A DNA stretch of 16,141 bases from Desulfobacterales bacterium (GTDB taxonomy: Bacteria; Desulfobacterota; DSM-4660; Desulfatiglandales; Desulfatiglandaceae). The notes under the pieces are model-generated. The model was not told the origin of the DNA. It ran no database searches and worked only from the letters and a program-made list of their open reading frames with translations. The stretch lies in contig JAMOVZ010000035.1 in NCBI GenBank assembly GCA_027061865.1, positions 1-16,141 on the forward strand. Direction: 5' to 3'. The position numbers and the translations under genes are program-made. This document shows, piece by piece, positions 7,699 to 15,399 of the stretch (position 1 is its first letter; each line of letters opens with the position of its first letter).

Positions 7699-10600
7699 TT
7701 GTGTCTCTTTATCCCCAAAGCTACAACTGCTATTATGAGAGCCACAAACAAGGCTCCTAACCACTGTATCCCGGAAGAAGACATATCTGTCTCGGTGTTA
7801 TCCCGCCTCACCTCTTCCATTTTAAACCCTTTTACATATTTTTTGGCAGGTCCCTCCTCAGTGCTTTTAGGTCTTGAATTGGTCCCCTTCGACCTTTCAC
7901 TTGTCGTATCGGCCCGACTTTTTCCTGGGCCATCAGCCAATTCTTTTTGCGCCGCTTTTCTTTCCTTAACCTGTTCGTTGAGGGTTTTTTTTGCGGCCTG
8001 TTCTATTGCCAGCTTGAATTTTTCCACCACACGGGGTGAAACTGCCCCAGGAAGTGATATTATGTCCAAGACCATCTGGTTCAGCAGGGGATTGTTGCAC
8101 GTATGATCACAACAAGCCACCCCTTTTTGGACCACATTAAGGGCGTATTCCACTGCCAGCTTGGCCTTTATCTTTTCCCCAGGCCTCCAGTAGTCCTTTC
8201 TCACGGCCTCGAGCATCCTGGCAGTGATAGACTGATATGCCCACGGGTTTTCTTGGTCAAAAAATTCTTTTAAATCCAGTTTGTGTTCGTCTTCCACATA
8301 AACCTTGTAGACCTGGTTCCACTTGGCCTCATCAACGGCCTGCGGGGTGGTCACCTGCCAACCCCACATGTATTCCACAAACTTTGCCATCTCTCGGGCT
8401 CCAGCATATTCCTCTTTAATCATGGCTTGGATCCATTTTGGATTGAGATATCTTACCCTCAATTCTCTTCCCACAGTCTTTGAGATCCCTTCCACTTCCA
8501 CAGAATCAGGCATTCGCTGGATAGTGACAACCGTATCTGGTGCTCTTCCAGCCTCCCTTTTGACCGCCAGGTTCAGTCCGCCCAAGTATTGGAACATATC
8601 ATCGTTGTCCATGGTGCCGTAAACATTCGAAGAGAGAGAGTGGACCGCCACATCTACCTGCCCCAGGTTTTTCTTTAATACTCCCCTGGCATTCTCTCCC
8701 CGCATGCCCAGGCCAAAGCCGTACCCTGTCCTGTTTTCATATGCCTCCACAATCTCATCCTCAGTGCTCCATATGCCTGATTGGCTGGTCATTTCGCTCA
8801 CTCCAGTGCCATAAGAGCCGGGCTTTTCCGTAAAGATGCGAAGCTTGGAGAGCAACTCTGCCCGCTCCTCTGGCAATCCCTCCCCCATAAGCTTTTGTTT
8901 TAAGAGTTTGCTGTTTTTGGCTATCAAGTTCTCAATGTCTTTTTGAGCGGCGGCCTTCTGGACTGCCTTGTCAAGGAAGGTGATCATGTTGGGGAACAAA
9001 TCACGGTAGAGGCCGGATGGGTTTATCAATACATCTATCCTGGGCCTTCCAAGCTCCCTGCCTGGAATCACCCTCGTGCCGGTAACCCTTCCGTTTATGT
9101 CCCAAACAGGTTTGAGTCCCATAAGAAAGAGGATGGTGCTCTCATTTATTCCCTGGTTTCGTATGGTCTCGGTGGCCCACAGGACCACTGCCACTTTTTG
9201 CGGATAATTTCCAGTCTCCTTGAGCTTCTTCTCTATTATCTGTGCAGCAGCCCTTTTGCCGAGGGACCATACCGCAAGGGATGGTATCTTGTCGGGACTG
9301 AACCCATAAAAGTTCTTACCCGTTGGTATTGCAGAGGGATTTCTCAAGGGATCGTTTCCCTCACCAGATGGGATGTATTTGCCTTCAAGTGCCCTCATCA
9401 AGCTCTCAAGCTCTCTCGGCCCTGAATTTCTAAGAGCCATCCTCACCCATAAGGCTTCTGCCCCAGGATTGTTATCAATTATCGCCTTTACCGTCTCATC
9501 CAGTGCCTCATCTCTGGGAGAAAGACCAAAAGTGTGAAGGCCATAAGGCATGAATTGGTGCTTTATTTGTAGCAGGTAATGTTCCACCTCCTGAAGGCCT
9601 TCCTTATCAAGCTTGGCAATATCTAAGTCCCTGAGTATGCCGGTCTCCTGTATCACCCTGTTTATTTGATTCAGTAGCTCAGCAGTGGTCTTGCTTCCAA
9701 GGGCAACAGCCCTGTGGTAATCGTTTATCATCTCATAGAGCCTGCTGTACTTTCCGTAAAGTTCTGCTCGCATCAGCGCTGGGGTTAGGTGGTCGATTAT
9801 TACGCTTCGTCCCCTCCTCTTGGCCTGTATCCCTTCTCCCACATCATCCACGATATAAGGATAAATGTTGGGAATGTCAGTAATCAAGACCTCAGGAGGG
9901 CAGGAGAGGCCAAGGCCTGCCTGTTTTCCAGGGAGCCATTCGTGTGTGGCATGGGTGCCGAGATGTATCATGGCATCTGCCCCAAAGACCTTTTCAAGCC
10001 ATAAATATACCGCGATATACTGGTGGTGAGGGTAAAGGGTGGGGTCGTGATACAGCTTGAAGGCATCATCTCCCCATCCCCTTGCAGGCTCCGGGAGGAG
10101 CACTACATTTCCGCTGATCAGTGCGGGAATTACAAATTTTTTATTATAGACCATTATGGATGAGTCTTCAGGCCTTCCCCACTGCTTTACCACATGGCTC
10201 TTGAAATCTTGCGGCAGCTGACTGAACCAGGCCTTGTAAGTATCAATGGGAACAAGGATCGTGTGCTCCCGGGCGGCCATCTTTTCAAGCTCTCCAGGGG
10301 CCCAGGAGCCAATGTTTCTGGCATTGTTTAGGATAAGCTCCTTGATTTTGTCCTGGTCGAGGCCTTTAAATCGGCCGACATGGTATCTTTCCTGCCTCAT
10401 CCGCTCAAGGATCATTTGGATGCTGTTAAACACATTCAGATAACTTGCACCTATGTTCTGCTTTCCCTGTGAGTGGTTGTAAAAGAGGATGGCCACCCGC
10501 TTGGAGTTATTGCCTTTGCGCCTTAGGGCCAGCCACTTGTGGATCCTGGGGATGAGATGGTCTAAGGTCTCAGGAATGGGTTTGATGAGATATAACAGCT

Positions 10601-11609
10601 TGCCAGAGGATTGATCTTTTACCTTTAACCTTCCGGTTAGCGGGGTAGGCTCAATCAGGCCAGAGATCTCTGGATTTGCAATAGTCCAGACCACATCCGT
10701 TGGGGGAATGCCCAGAGGGTCTTTTCTCCATTGAGGGATGTCAATGGAATAAAGGTTTATTGCATTGATAATTGGCACATCCAAGCCTTCAAGCTTGTCC
10801 CTAAGCTTCTTGTTCAAAGAAGAGTAGAACTTAAAGGAAAAGGCCAGGATTATATCCACCCTAGGTCTTGCTCGCTCATCCAGAAAGAAGCTCCTTACCA
10901 GCTCAATATCCTTGCCAAAACACGGAAGAAGATTGAATCCCTCTTTCTCAAGCCTTTTGATCACATAATCAACTGCATCTCTCTGTCCTTCAGCAAGGGA
11001 GGCTGAAAAGAAGGCAATGCCAATCCATGGGGCCTTAGGTTTCAAGTGACCTTGGGCCTCATACCATTTGATGTAATTGCCATAGGAGTCGAAAGGCCGC
11101 TTGGCCCGGCTGTGATAGATGCCAAGGATGGGAGTGTGCTGGGGCGGTTCATACTTTATGGTTTTGTCTAACTCGTTGTAGGCCACCTTGAGAATCAGAT
11201 TCCTCACATTTTTTTCATTTAGGTGCTTAAAATAGGCCTGCACCTCTGGGTCAAAGATAAACCCCCGTTTTTTAAGCCCTTCATCATCTCTTGAGCCTCT
11301 AAGGGCATAAACCTTCACCTTTTTTAGGTCCACCTCTTTGATCACATAGTTGCTCAAGTCCTTCATCATCACATCTACTATTATGACGGAGGAATCCTTC
11401 ACAAATGCTCTGGCCTCTGAACTTGATTGCAGTTCAGAGTGGGTGAAAAACCTGGCATCAAGCCCATACTGTGCCCTTAGGCCCTTAACCGCCCTGCTTG
11501 CTACAACAGAGTCGCTTTCAATGACAAGTAGAGAAATTTTGCGGGCCTGGACCGGAGAAGAAAGAAAAAGCGTCACTACTATGGCAAGGGACCATAAAAT
11601 CCTTTTCAT
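7695..11609 (-). CDS. cobN: Exported, membrane-anchored CobN-like chelatase (HmuS-type)
   Basis: This 1304-residue protein belongs to the CobN/magnesium chelatase H family, whose members bind tetrapyrroles and insert or, in the HmuS type, reportedly remove metal. The family core is clear: HLGTHATHEWLPGKQAGLGL (549-568) followed by IYPYIVDDVGEGIQAKRRGR. Unlike the cytoplasmic cobaltochelatase CobN, it starts with a signal peptide (about 1-22, LWSLAIVVTLFLSSPVQA). Near its end are a cysteine cluster CCDHTC (1166-1171), a charged low-complexity linker (about 1192-1280) and a single membrane helix (about 1281-1299) followed by KRHK. It is therefore predicted to face the periplasm, tethered by its C-terminus. 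No CobS/CobT or ChlI/ChlD AAA partners are present. Start and stop lie in 4-base ATGA overlaps with its neighbours. Substrate and direction (chelation or dechelation) are unresolved. Confidence 0.88.
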   Translation of the reverse strand: MKRILWSLAIVVTLFLSSPVQARKISLLVIESDSVVASRAVKGLRAQYGLDARFFTHSELQSSSEARAFVKDSSVIIVDVMMKDLSNYVIKEVDLKKVKVYALRGSRDDEGLKKRGFIFDPEVQAYFKHLNEKNVRNLILKVAYNELDKTIKYEPPQHTPILGIYHSRAKRPFDSYGNYIKWYEAQGHLKPKAPWIGIAFFSASLAEGQRDAVDYVIKRLEKEGFNLLPCFGKDIELVRSFFLDERARPRVDIILAFSFKFYSSLNKKLRDKLEGLDVPIINAINLYSIDIPQWRKDPLGIPPTDVVWTIANPEISGLIEPTPLTGRLKVKDQSSGKLLYLIKPIPETLDHLIPRIHKWLALRRKGNNSKRVAILFYNHSQGKQNIGASYLNVFNSIQMILERMRQERYHVGRFKGLDQDKIKELILNNARNIGSWAPGELEKMAAREHTILVPIDTYKAWFSQLPQDFKSHVVKQWGRPEDSSIMVYNKKFVIPALISGNVVLLPEPARGWGDDAFKLYHDPTLYPHHQYIAVYLWLEKVFGADAMIHLGTHATHEWLPGKQAGLGLSCPPEVLITDIPNIYPYIVDDVGEGIQAKRRGRSVIIDHLTPALMRAELYGKYSRLYEMINDYHRAVALGSKTTAELLNQINRVIQETGILRDLDIAKLDKEGLQEVEHYLLQIKHQFMPYGLHTFGLSPRDEALDETVKAIIDNNPGAEALWVRMALRNSGPRELESLMRALEGKYIPSGEGNDPLRNPSAIPTGKNFYGFSPDKIPSLAVWSLGKRAAAQIIEKKLKETGNYPQKVAVVLWATETIRNQGINESTILFLMGLKPVWDINGRVTGTRVIPGRELGRPRIDVLINPSGLYRDLFPNMITFLDKAVQKAAAQKDIENLIAKNSKLLKQKLMGEGLPEERAELLSKLRIFTEKPGSYGTGVSEMTSQSGIWSTEDEIVEAYENRTGYGFGLGMRGENARGVLKKNLGQVDVAVHSLSSNVYGTMDNDDMFQYLGGLNLAVKREAGRAPDTVVTIQRMPDSVEVEGISKTVGRELRVRYLNPKWIQAMIKEEYAGAREMAKFVEYMWGWQVTTPQAVDEAKWNQVYKVYVEDEHKLDLKEFFDQENPWAYQSITARMLEAVRKDYWRPGEKIKAKLAVEYALNVVQKGVACCDHTCNNPLLNQMVLDIISLPGAVSPRVVEKFKLAIEQAAKKTLNEQVKERKAAQKELADGPGKSRADTTSERSKGTNSRPKSTEEGPAKKYVKGFKMEEVRRDNTETDMSSSGIQWLGALFVALIIAVVALGIKRHK

Positions 11610-13639
11610 GACTGATCTGATACCTGTCTGGCGTAAAGGCCGTTTAGCATGGCATTAAGGGCTTGGGCAAGGGCGGGTGGGATGTCTTTGCGCCCCAAGA
11701 GGTCACGGAGGCGCAAGTCTCTTTTGCCTGCTATTTCTTGGGCAATGGTTATGCACCAGGACCTAAAGCTAGTAAGTTCGTTGATGAGCCCCTTTTCATA
11801 GGCATCGCTTAGCGCGAGGGCGGTCTCCACAAAGGCAGCGTACTTGGGCTGAAGCAGGAGCTCTTCAAGCGACTCAAGCAGTTGGGCCTTAGAAATCTTG
11901 GCGTTCATAGAAGTCTCGGATACCAGCTCAAAGATGTTGATCCTTCTTTCTCTCAGTCTCTGAAACACATTGCGCTTCCTTATGATGCCGTTTTGTTTGA
12001 AAACGGCCTCTTGGACCCCTTGGTACACCGCCTTTGCAATCAGCTCCCCCATCTTTGAATGCCCGCCCGTATTATCAATGTTAGTGCCTGTACCTTGGAC
12101 CACGATGATATTGTCTGTCCCAGTTCCTGTTGCCTGGTTGAGGCGAGGGCTTTGGCTGCTTCGGATATCAAGGTCAGCGAGGGCAGCGGTCTTTGCCTCA
12201 GTTGCAGTTATGATGGCCCTTGTCATGGCCCGTGAGGTCAGTTGCATGTTTGTCATTACAATAATGTTTATGGTGCCTGGCTCGTAGTATCTTCCAGGAT
12301 CTGAGGCCATTCTCACCGCATTGCTTCTCACCCCCGCGGTCACCAGGGCATAAACCTCCATATCTCTGTATGAGGCGCGCTCAATTGCGAGGTTGTCCAT
12401 GTCTGCGCCAGTGAAAAGGAAACTTGCGCTTTCCTCATCCCGTTTAATCACGCTGTATATTCTCTTTCGTATTTTGGCCAATCCCTGGCTGTGTCCAATA
12501 CCCCAGCACGGTGGAGGGGAGTAGTGGTTGCCCACGGATGTAATCCCATCTCGCTGGCCTTCTAAGGTGGACACTATTTTCATTGGATTTACGAAATCTA
12601 TTATCAGGGTCTTGTTTTGGAAATCGTATATACGACTATAAACAATTTTTGCTTTCCTTACGTATTCAAGCGGGATCCTGAGGGGCCTGGAATCCACGAC
12701 CTTTTCTTCAAGGACCTGATTTTCCCTCCTGCCAAAGTATTCTGGATAAAGTGTGGAAGCCAGCCATTGGACAAAGTGGCCCGTCCTGGTAGCAGCCCTG
12801 CATGTAAGATCACAGGGAAAGAAGAATATCTGGCCGTTTTTCACGGCCTCCACATCACGCCAGCCCTCTTTGGCCAGCAGTTTCTTTGCCACTGATCTGT
12901 CTCCGCCACAGCCGTATATGACCTGGGGATTAAACCTTAGCCACTCCTCTTTTGTTACTGCCACTACATGACCCTTCTTGCCAAAGGCGGGCGGAATACC
13001 GCCTGCAGCCTTAATCATCTCATTCTGAAAGGAATCATCACCCGGTGCCATAACAGCCCCTCGGCCCATCAGCCGGATCACCCTTTTTCTTTCACTGGCA
13101 GGAATCTTGGCCACCTTTTTTTTGATGAGCTGGATTTGTTCTTTGATCTGTGCAATAAGGCCTTGGGCCTGTTCTTCTTTTCCAAATATCTTGCCCAGGA
13201 TCTGGATATTTCTGAAGCTCTCAGCCAGCGATCTGGTCTCAAGATTGATGAGAATGCAATTCTTGCCAGAAAATTTCTCCACCACAGAAGTGTGATGCCT
13301 TGAGACAAAGATCACCTCCGGTCTCAGCGCCTCTATGGCCTTGAGTGAAGGCGAAAAAAAGCCGCCAACTACCTTTTTTAAATTGACCTCAGGCGGATAG
13401 ACGCTGTGATAGGTGACCCCTATCACAGAATCCCCAGCACCCAGCTTGAAGATTATCTCTGTAATTGAAGGCACGAGCGAGACAACCCTTTCAGGTCTTC
13501 GCGCTATTGTTATTTCAAGGCCCCGCGAATCCCGGAAATTGTATGGATATGCATGCAGATGGGGCTTTATAAGCAAGAGAGTGGAAAGCCACATAAGGAA
13601 TGCCAAGAAGATTATTGCTCTTTTATTGGTGCGCTTCAT
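11606..13639 (-). CDS. cbiZ: Exported fusion of BtuF-like binding protein and CbiZ amidohydrolase
   Basis: This 677-residue protein carries two known modules. After a signal peptide (about 1-30, hydrophobic core IIFLAFLMWLSTLLLI) comes a BtuF-type binding domain (about 40-300) with RVVSLVPSITEIIFKLGAGD (51-70). A CbiZ domain follows (about 325-550), with TAGVRSNAVR (434-443), a GTGTDN stretch near 505 and GGHSKMGELI (525-534). CbiZ hydrolyses the aminopropanol amide of adenosylcobinamide, and in some bacteria pseudocobalamin, to yield cobyric acid for remodelling. The last roughly 125 residues are helical-looking and unassigned. Export would place this normally cytoplasmic reaction in the periplasm, before import. 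The ATG at 13639 lies 30 bases after the DUF2149 gene, with only a partial GGGGCGGA ribosome binding site, and the stop overlaps the CobN-like gene by four bases. Confidence 0.88.
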   Translation of the reverse strand: MKRTNKRAIIFLAFLMWLSTLLLIKPHLHAYPYNFRDSRGLEITIARRPERVVSLVPSITEIIFKLGAGDSVIGVTYHSVYPPEVNLKKVVGGFFSPSLKAIEALRPEVIFVSRHHTSVVEKFSGKNCILINLETRSLAESFRNIQILGKIFGKEEQAQGLIAQIKEQIQLIKKKVAKIPASERKRVIRLMGRGAVMAPGDDSFQNEMIKAAGGIPPAFGKKGHVVAVTKEEWLRFNPQVIYGCGGDRSVAKKLLAKEGWRDVEAVKNGQIFFFPCDLTCRAATRTGHFVQWLASTLYPEYFGRRENQVLEEKVVDSRPLRIPLEYVRKAKIVYSRIYDFQNKTLIIDFVNPMKIVSTLEGQRDGITSVGNHYSPPPCWGIGHSQGLAKIRKRIYSVIKRDEESASFLFTGADMDNLAIERASYRDMEVYALVTAGVRSNAVRMASDPGRYYEPGTINIIVMTNMQLTSRAMTRAIITATEAKTAALADLDIRSSQSPRLNQATGTGTDNIIVVQGTGTNIDNTGGHSKMGELIAKAVYQGVQEAVFKQNGIIRKRNVFQRLRERRINIFELVSETSMNAKISKAQLLESLEELLLQPKYAAFVETALALSDAYEKGLINELTSFRSWCITIAQEIAGKRDLRLRDLLGRKDIPPALAQALNAMLNGLYARQVSDQS

Positions 13640-13669
13640 ATTTCCGCCCCTTTCACGCCCCTGAAATCT

Positions 13670-14026
13670 TTAATCGGGCACATAAACAACCGTGCCGTCC
13701 CCCAGCCTGTAGGCCACGCCAAGCCTTTGACCTCTGCCCTTTGCCTTTTCCTTGCTCATTTTAAAGACTTTAATCTTCCGCCCCTCCTTGGTGATGATCT
13801 CCATTTGGCCCCCGGAAGTGCGTTTTGTTATGGTGAGTTGGGATTTTTCAACAAAAAGGTCTTGGAGGTGATAGGCCCCAAAAAGGGTGATAATCAGGCC
13901 CACAATAAACACTAGTCCAATATCAAAAAGGTTGGCTACACCACTCATAGGATCATTTTCAGGATCCATGCCCCAATAAGCATTAGCCCCCTTAGCATAG
14001 CTCTTGTCTGCGCCCATATATCTCAT
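13670..14026 (-). CDS. DUF2149 family membrane protein (ExbD-like partner?)
   Basis: With the ATG at 14026 this is a 118-residue protein matching DUF2149 as I remember it: short, one membrane segment (about 33-52), and a small C-terminal domain ending GVAYRLGDGTVVYVPD. The family has no established function but is known to sit beside MotA/TolQ/ExbB proteins and CobN-like genes. The segment NLFDIGLVFIVGLI places Asp35 at the start of the helix, much as Asp20 sits in the ExbD of this same operon (LIDIVFLLLVFF), so it may be the ExbD-like half of a second proton-driven motor; that is inference. The start at 14026 makes an ATGA overlap with the upstream gene; a longer frame from 14098 would overlap it by 76 bases and adds no recognisable sequence. 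Confidence 0.78.
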   Translation of the reverse strand: MRYMGADKSYAKGANAYWGMDPENDPMSGVANLFDIGLVFIVGLIITLFGAYHLQDLFVEKSQLTITKRTSGGQMEIITKEGRKIKVFKMSKEKAKGRGQRLGVAYRLGDGTVVYVPD

Positions 14027-14634
14027 GGCTTCTTCTCTGCCTCTTTTGTGAGCAATTCTGTTATTAAGTGTATCTCCTTGATATCCTTTTCCACCCATCT
14101 CCTTTTGATGGTGTAAAAGATATATGCCGCAATTCCAACTGCAAGCCCAACTACAGTGGTTGTAAAGGCAACTACCATGTCGGATGAGAGCTTGGTTATA
14201 TCTCCCTGACCCAAGGCGGCAAGCCCAGTGCCCATGGGAATTAGGGTGCCAATCAAGCCGAGGCTAGGGCCTATCCTCACAACCATCCTCACGGAATCCA
14301 ATGACTTACGGAAGTTCAAAGTGGTTTCCTCCAGAAGGTTTTCCAGTTCCACATCTTTGTTTGGTGAATCCTTTGAGACAATACCGCGCAATGAGTTGAA
14401 GTATGCAGCCACGCTGTGAGGAAAGGCTTCTTTTATCTTCTCTTTAGAGAGAAAGGCTGAAATGGCTTCTATTTGCAGGGGCCCAAGTTTCGACCTTTGA
14501 AGCCATTCTGCAAAGAATCCGCCACAGTAGGCCAAAAGCCACAATACCAGGAGGGAGAGGGCAAACAGCACTGGGTAGAGCAGGGAGGCAGATACAATGT
14601 AGATAAAGGATTTGAGTATGGCCGCTATCTCCAT
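14023..14634 (-). CDS. Second MotA/TolQ/ExbB-type proton channel protein
   Basis: This 203-residue protein has three membrane segments (about 12-38, 117-139 and 150-172). The second carries VRIGPSLGLIGTLIPMGTGLAAL and the third AFTTTVVGLAVGIAAYIFY, both typical of the MotA/TolQ/ExbB proton channel domain. The first segment is followed by a roughly 75-residue cytoplasmic stretch. It differs clearly from the operon's other ExbB (3556-4185) and is paired with a DUF2149 gene instead of exbD. Homologues in Porphyromonas and Bacteroides heme (hmu) loci accompany the CobN-like HmuS. The ATG overlaps the DUF2162 stop by one base (TAATG), and the gene ends in an ATGA overlap with DUF2149. A proton-driven role in support of the chelatase or receptor is likely but unproven. 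Confidence 0.88.
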   Translation of the reverse strand: MEIAAILKSFIYIVSASLLYPVLFALSLLVLWLLAYCGGFFAEWLQRSKLGPLQIEAISAFLSKEKIKEAFPHSVAAYFNSLRGIVSKDSPNKDVELENLLEETTLNFRKSLDSVRMVVRIGPSLGLIGTLIPMGTGLAALGQGDITKLSSDMVVAFTTTVVGLAVGIAAYIFYTIKRRWVEKDIKEIHLITELLTKEAEKKP

Positions 14635-15380
14635 TAGATGGCTCTTTTAATTTTTTTGTGCATTCTGAGGAAACCAATTGCGAAAAATGCAATCAGACCG
14701 GTCAGTGTGAGCGCCACCTGCCCAAGATCCAGGTCTGCGCCCTGGCCCTTGTATGATGCCAGTCTGTAGATCTTATCCATATCCTTGAAATGTGGGCATA
14801 GCAGCAATGACAAGACGAAGTAGGCTCCCACCACGAGCATCATGAACCCCAATCTTTGAGCGGGGGCATCTTGCTTTCCATAGGGCCAAAGGGCAGTAAT
14901 GGCAGCTACAGGCAAAGATATGGCCATGAATACTGCGTATGCGCCCAGCACAATTGTATGCCCAGAGTCTGGATAAAATGAAACCATGACCCAGGCAATC
15001 AATAATATGGCAGAGGCGCACACAGGACATGGGATGATCATGCCAAGCCAGCCGTAAATTCTCTGCCCCTTTTTATGTGGCGTCTTCAAAAGGGATATGC
15101 CCCACAATATAAGCCCTCCTGCCATTAGAAAATGGATCACCTGGCCATATTGGAAGATGATCTGGGCTTTATCCAGATATTTGAGCAGCCCCGCCCTTTC
15201 TATGGCGTAATAGCTGGCCTCAAAGAGAATTAGATAAAGGGCTGCATAAAGGATCAGGGCTAGGGCCTTGGCCCAAACGGCCCTTAGGGTTTTCAACGGA
15301 TAGGCCAGGCCTAGTCCACCTTTAACTCCAAAGGAGGCTAAGGAGAAGATCAATCCAAGCAATAAGGCCTTTAGCTCCAT
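14634..15380 (-). CDS. DUF2162 family predicted membrane transporter
   Basis: This 248-residue protein is almost entirely hydrophobic with about seven membrane segments (near 4-25, 36-56, 80-98, 112-134, 143-165, 178-196 and 221-239). It fits DUF2162, annotated only as a predicted transporter, and its gene lies beside ExbB-like and DUF2149 genes as it does in other anaerobes and methanogens. A Cys-x-x-Cys pair (IIPCPVCASAILL, Cys118 and Cys121) sits in the fourth segment, and CPH (195-197) ends the sixth. These could bind a metal or carry electrons, as in CcdA-like proteins, but that is speculation. The start is ATG at 15380 with AAGGGA a few bases upstream. A strong hairpin separates it from the receptor gene. 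Confidence 0.78.
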   Translation of the reverse strand: MELKALLLGLIFSLASFGVKGGLGLAYPLKTLRAVWAKALALILYAALYLILFEASYYAIERAGLLKYLDKAQIIFQYGQVIHFLMAGGLILWGISLLKTPHKKGQRIYGWLGMIIPCPVCASAILLIAWVMVSFYPDSGHTIVLGAYAVFMAISLPVAAITALWPYGKQDAPAQRLGFMMLVVGAYFVLSLLLCPHFKDMDKIYRLASYKGQGADLDLGQVALTLTGLIAFFAIGFLRMHKKIKRAI

Positions 15381-15399
15381 TTAATCCCTTAAAACCAGT

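Noticed and set aside
7699..7764. N-terminal extension of CbiK, considered as a possible signal peptide
   Set aside because: The added residues are polar with no hydrophobic core, and the ATG at 7698 forms the same ATGA overlap seen at other junctions.
7699..8106. Plus-strand open frame of 135 codons
   Set aside because: It mirrors the charged linker and membrane anchor of the CobN-like protein; its apparent hydrophobicity comes from the opposite strand.
8943..9425. Plus-strand open frame of 160 codons
   Set aside because: It lies wholly inside the CobN-like gene on the other strand, has no recognisable domain, and the minus-strand frame shows conserved family motifs across the same bases.
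7695..11609. Ordinary aerobic cobaltochelatase CobN acting in cytoplasmic B12 synthesis
   Set aside because: The signal peptide, C-terminal membrane anchor, lack of CobS/CobT and the presence of CbiK all argue against this role.
13553..13915. Plus-strand open frame of 120 codons spanning the gap between the DUF2149 and CbiZ-fusion genes
   Set aside because: Both flanking minus-strand genes are well supported, and this frame has no motif or credible ribosome binding site.
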